From NCBI GenBank assembly GCA_002451065.1, contig DKBC01000258.1, positions 1 to 6,662 of the forward strand: 6,662 bases of DNA, in the 5' to 3' direction. The stretch is from Betaproteobacteria bacterium UBA6910 (lineage in GTDB: Bacteria; Pseudomonadota; Gammaproteobacteria; Burkholderiales; UBA6910). A model generated the notes under the pieces. The model was given only the letters and a program-made list of their open reading frames with translations, was not told where the DNA came from and did not search any database. Below, one piece after another: positions 5,982 to 6,662 of this stretch. Numbering within the stretch: position 1 is the stretch's first letter; every line of letters starts with the position of its first letter. The translations under genes and the position numbers were made by a program.

Positions 5982-6662
5982 GTGACACATTTCTTCGACG
6001 ATAACCCGCGCGTCTTGGAGCGTCTCGGCGCGGTAGCACGGGCGGCGGCAAGTCCCCGAGGAGCGTTGGCGAGTGCCACCGTGAAAGTCGTGCTTCCCGA
6101 AACGCAGCCGTTGCCCCCGACGGCCTCGGACTGCGTGGCCTGGTCCCAGCCCTCCCGGCACCTTTACCTCCTGGGTCTCGGGTGCGCCCATGCCTGGATT
6201 GGTGGCGGCAAGCGGCGGTTCGCCGAGCTGGAGGCCCACCTTCGCGCGTTGCGAGAGGGGTGGCACCACGCGGATCCCGATCGCTCCGGCATGGAGCCCC
6301 TCGCGTTCGTCGGATTCGCCTACGCTCCGGAGGCCCTGGCGGACGGGCTGCCCAATCTGGAGCTGCGGGTACCGGAGCTGCTCCTGGCGCGGCGGGGTGT
6401 CGGCGCCAGTTTGACGATTTCCTGGCGGGCGGGCCGCGCGGGCGCGCTGGACGGTGCCCTGTCCCGCGCCGCTACGCGCCTCTCGTACCTCGAGAGCGGA
6501 GCCGATAACCTCCCGCCATCGTCCCTGGCGCGTGTGGCCGCCATGCCCTCGGACGAGATCTGGCGCGCCCGGGTGCGGCAGGCCGTCGCGGACATCCGCG
6601 GTGGCGGGATGGACAAGGTGGTGCTGTCGCGGCGGGTGCGGTTTCGCGCGCCCCGGGGCATC
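5982..6662 (+). CDS. menF: Isochorismate synthase, N-terminal part (runs off right edge)
   Basis: MenF converts chorismate to isochorismate, the entry step of the pathway. From a GTG at 5982 the frame stays open to the window end, giving 227 residues, about half of a family member. The visible part has the usual variable N-terminal domain with LAFVGFAYAP (107-116), resembling the aFGGfaF strand of isochorismate synthases. After a helical linker comes the start of the chorismate-binding domain, W194 in DEIWRARVRQAVADIRGG and the diagnostic MDKVVLSRRVRF (210-221). Lys212 matches the general-base Lys of the MenF/EntC class (Lys190 in E. coli MenF). The Mg2+-binding and product-determining residues lie beyond the edge. 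The GTG is chosen because it is the first in-frame start giving a normal-length N-terminus; its ribosome site is weak. Assignment as MenF rather than EntC/DhbC rests on the men neighbours. Confidence 0.9.
   Translation, partial: MTHFFDDNPRVLERLGAVARAAASPRGALASATVKVVLPETQPLPPTASDCVAWSQPSRHLYLLGLGCAHAWIGGGKRRFAELEAHLRALREGWHHADPDRSGMEPLAFVGFAYAPEALADGLPNLELRVPELLLARRGVGASLTISWRAGRAGALDGALSRAATRLSYLESGADNLPPSSLARVAAMPSDEIWRARVRQAVADIRGGGMDKVVLSRRVRFRAPRGI

Overview
This is a GC-rich window whose centre is a menaquinone (vitamin K2) biosynthesis operon on the + strand, in the order menB-menA-menC-menE-menF. On its left, transcribed the other way, are a small membrane-anchored protein of unknown function and the N-terminal third of a pyruvate, phosphate dikinase gene (ppdK). 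ppdK runs off the left edge and menF runs off the right edge. Codon third positions are strongly G/C. The MenB, MenC and PpdK sequences read like those of a GC-rich Gram-negative bacterium, most likely a proteobacterium, but nothing here fixes the taxon.

Layout. 1-843 (-): ppdK, N-terminal 281 residues. 931-1320 (-): a 129-residue protein with one N-terminal membrane segment, upstream of ppdK on the same strand. 1321-1690: a divergent intergenic region of about 370 bp with no convincing gene but with several inverted and direct repeats. 1691-2506 (+): menB. 2557-3489 (+): menA. 3486-4535 (+): menC. 4532-5947 (+): menE. 5982-6662 (+): menF, N-terminal 227 residues. menA/menC and menC/menE overlap by 4 bases (GTGA and ATGA), so these three are very probably one transcript with coupled translation.

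Pathway. MenF converts chorismate to isochorismate. MenD and MenH, which are not in the window, would make 2-succinyl-6-hydroxy-2,4-cyclohexadiene-1-carboxylate (SHCHC). MenC dehydrates SHCHC to o-succinylbenzoate (OSB). MenE activates OSB with ATP and CoA. MenB closes the second ring to give 1,4-dihydroxy-2-naphthoyl-CoA. After thioester hydrolysis, MenA prenylates the naphthoate in the membrane. Five steps of the classical o-succinylbenzoate route are therefore present, and menD and menH are expected beyond the right edge or elsewhere. PpdK interconverts pyruvate and phosphoenolpyruvate (PEP), a chorismate precursor, but being a divergent neighbour is weak evidence of a functional link.

I see no mobile element, CRISPR array, tRNA, rRNA or clearly new system. 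The least explained parts are the intergenic region (possible structured leader or operators), the small membrane protein, and a substitution beside the predicted bicarbonate site of MenB.
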